From Candidatus Hydrogenedentota bacterium (GTDB lineage Bacteria > Hydrogenedentota > Hydrogenedentia > Hydrogenedentiales > CAITNO01), in contig CAIXUF010001176.1 of the NCBI GenBank assembly GCA_903922535.1, forward strand, positions 1-6,086: DNA of 6,086 nucleotides, read 5' to 3'. The position numbers were made by a program, and so were the translations under genes. Of the stretch, positions 5,612 through 6,086 are shown piece after piece. The notes beneath the pieces were generated by a model. The model was not told where the DNA came from and did not search any database. It saw nothing but the letters and a program-made list of their open reading frames with translations. Each line of letters opens with the position of its first letter. Within the stretch, counting starts at the first letter, position 1.

Positions 5612-6086
5612 ATGGCGCGCTTGAAATCAGGAAAGAAGACGAAGCCAACCGGCACGGCGCCTGCGGCCCGTCCCGCGGCCCCCTCCGTGCCTCCTCCCTC
5701 TGTGCCTACTGCCGCGACCCCCGCGCCGCGCCCGCAACGGCGCATCGTGGCGGGTGTTTGTGTTGTACTCGTGCTCGCGTGCATTGCCGTTTACGGCCGG
5801 ACGCTCTCACACGGGTTTGTGAGTTACGACGACCAGCTTTATGTCACGGAAAACCCGCAGGTGCTGGCGGGCCTGAATCTGAAATCCATCGGCTGGGCCT
5901 TCGTCACGGAGAAGGCCCTCTATTTTCATCCCCTGACGTGGATCTCGCTCATGCTCGACCACAGCCTGTACGGCATGCGTGCCGGGGGCTACCATCTCAC
6001 CAATCTCCTCTTTCATGCGGGGGCCTCGGTGCTGCTGTTTCTGGCGCTGCGGCTGCTGACAGGCGCGCTCTGGCCGAGCGCCGCCG
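5612..6086 (+). CDS. Paralogue D: TMTC-like membrane protein, N-terminal part (3' end outside window)
   Basis: An ATG at 5612 opens a frame with no stop through the right edge (158 complete codons). It is the first ATG, GTG or TTG after the in-frame TGA at 5558-5560, and MARLKSGKKTKP matches the starts of B and C. No clear Shine-Dalgarno is seen. The cytoplasmic tail is longer than in B and C (about 44 residues) and rich in Pro, Ala, Ser and Thr, including a PSVPPPSVP near-duplication. TM1 follows at about 45-61, then loop motif SYDDQLYVTENP (Asp73-Asp74), HPLTWISLMLD 106-116, and a TM helix with SVLLFLALRLLTGALWPS. It diverges from B and C in the loop: SLMLDH for SHMLDC, and AGGYH for PWGHH. 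By homology it should continue into a polytopic core and probably TPRs, but those lie outside the window. It follows C after only 64 nt, so co-transcription is plausible. Confidence 0.9.
   Translation, partial: MARLKSGKKTKPTGTAPAARPAAPSVPPPSVPTAATPAPRPQRRIVAGVCVVLVLACIAVYGRTLSHGFVSYDDQLYVTENPQVLAGLNLKSIGWAFVTEKALYFHPLTWISLMLDHSLYGMRAGGYHLTNLLFHAGASVLLFLALRLLTGALWPSAA

Overview
The window is GC-rich bacterial DNA, coding almost throughout on the + strand. It holds a head-to-tail array of four paralogous genes: one missing its 5' end, two complete, and one cut by the right edge. Each complete product joins a polytopic membrane domain of the bacterial TMTC-like / GT-C glycosyltransferase-fold type (with a DUF1736-like segment) to a C-terminal array of perfect-register 34-residue tetratricopeptide repeats (TPRs). 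No housekeeping gene, RNA gene, mobile element or phage gene is visible, so the organism cannot be named. GC richness and multi-copy TPR/GT-C proteins would fit PVC-group, Hydrogenedentes-like, deltaproteobacterial or similar environmental lineages, but this is a weak inference.

Layout: 1-1210, 3' part of paralogue A (late membrane segments plus 5 TPRs); 1211-1348, a 138-nt gap with a 17-nt perfect inverted repeat; 1349-3406, paralogue B, complete (685 aa, 7 TPRs); 3407-3504, a 98-nt gap; 3505-5547, paralogue C, complete (680 aa, 7 TPRs), ending in tandem stops TAA TAG; 5548-5611, a 64-nt gap; 5612-6086, 5' part of paralogue D (158 codons, open at the edge). No gap exceeds 300 nt. None holds a convincing intrinsic terminator or sigma-70 promoter, so co-transcription is plausible but unproven.

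Likely joint role (inference): four inner-membrane proteins, each with an Asp-Asp motif in the first extracytoplasmic loop (seen in B, C and D; outside the window in A) and a TPR superhelix that probably faces the periplasm. They could be glycosyltransferases or glycan-handling proteins whose TPR arms recruit different partners. The membrane core is under strong purifying selection: a 67-codon block of B and C differs at 20 nt, all silent. The TPR arms vary in number and sequence. This constant-core, variable-arm tandem family is the most notable feature of the window. Its biochemical function cannot be settled from sequence alone.
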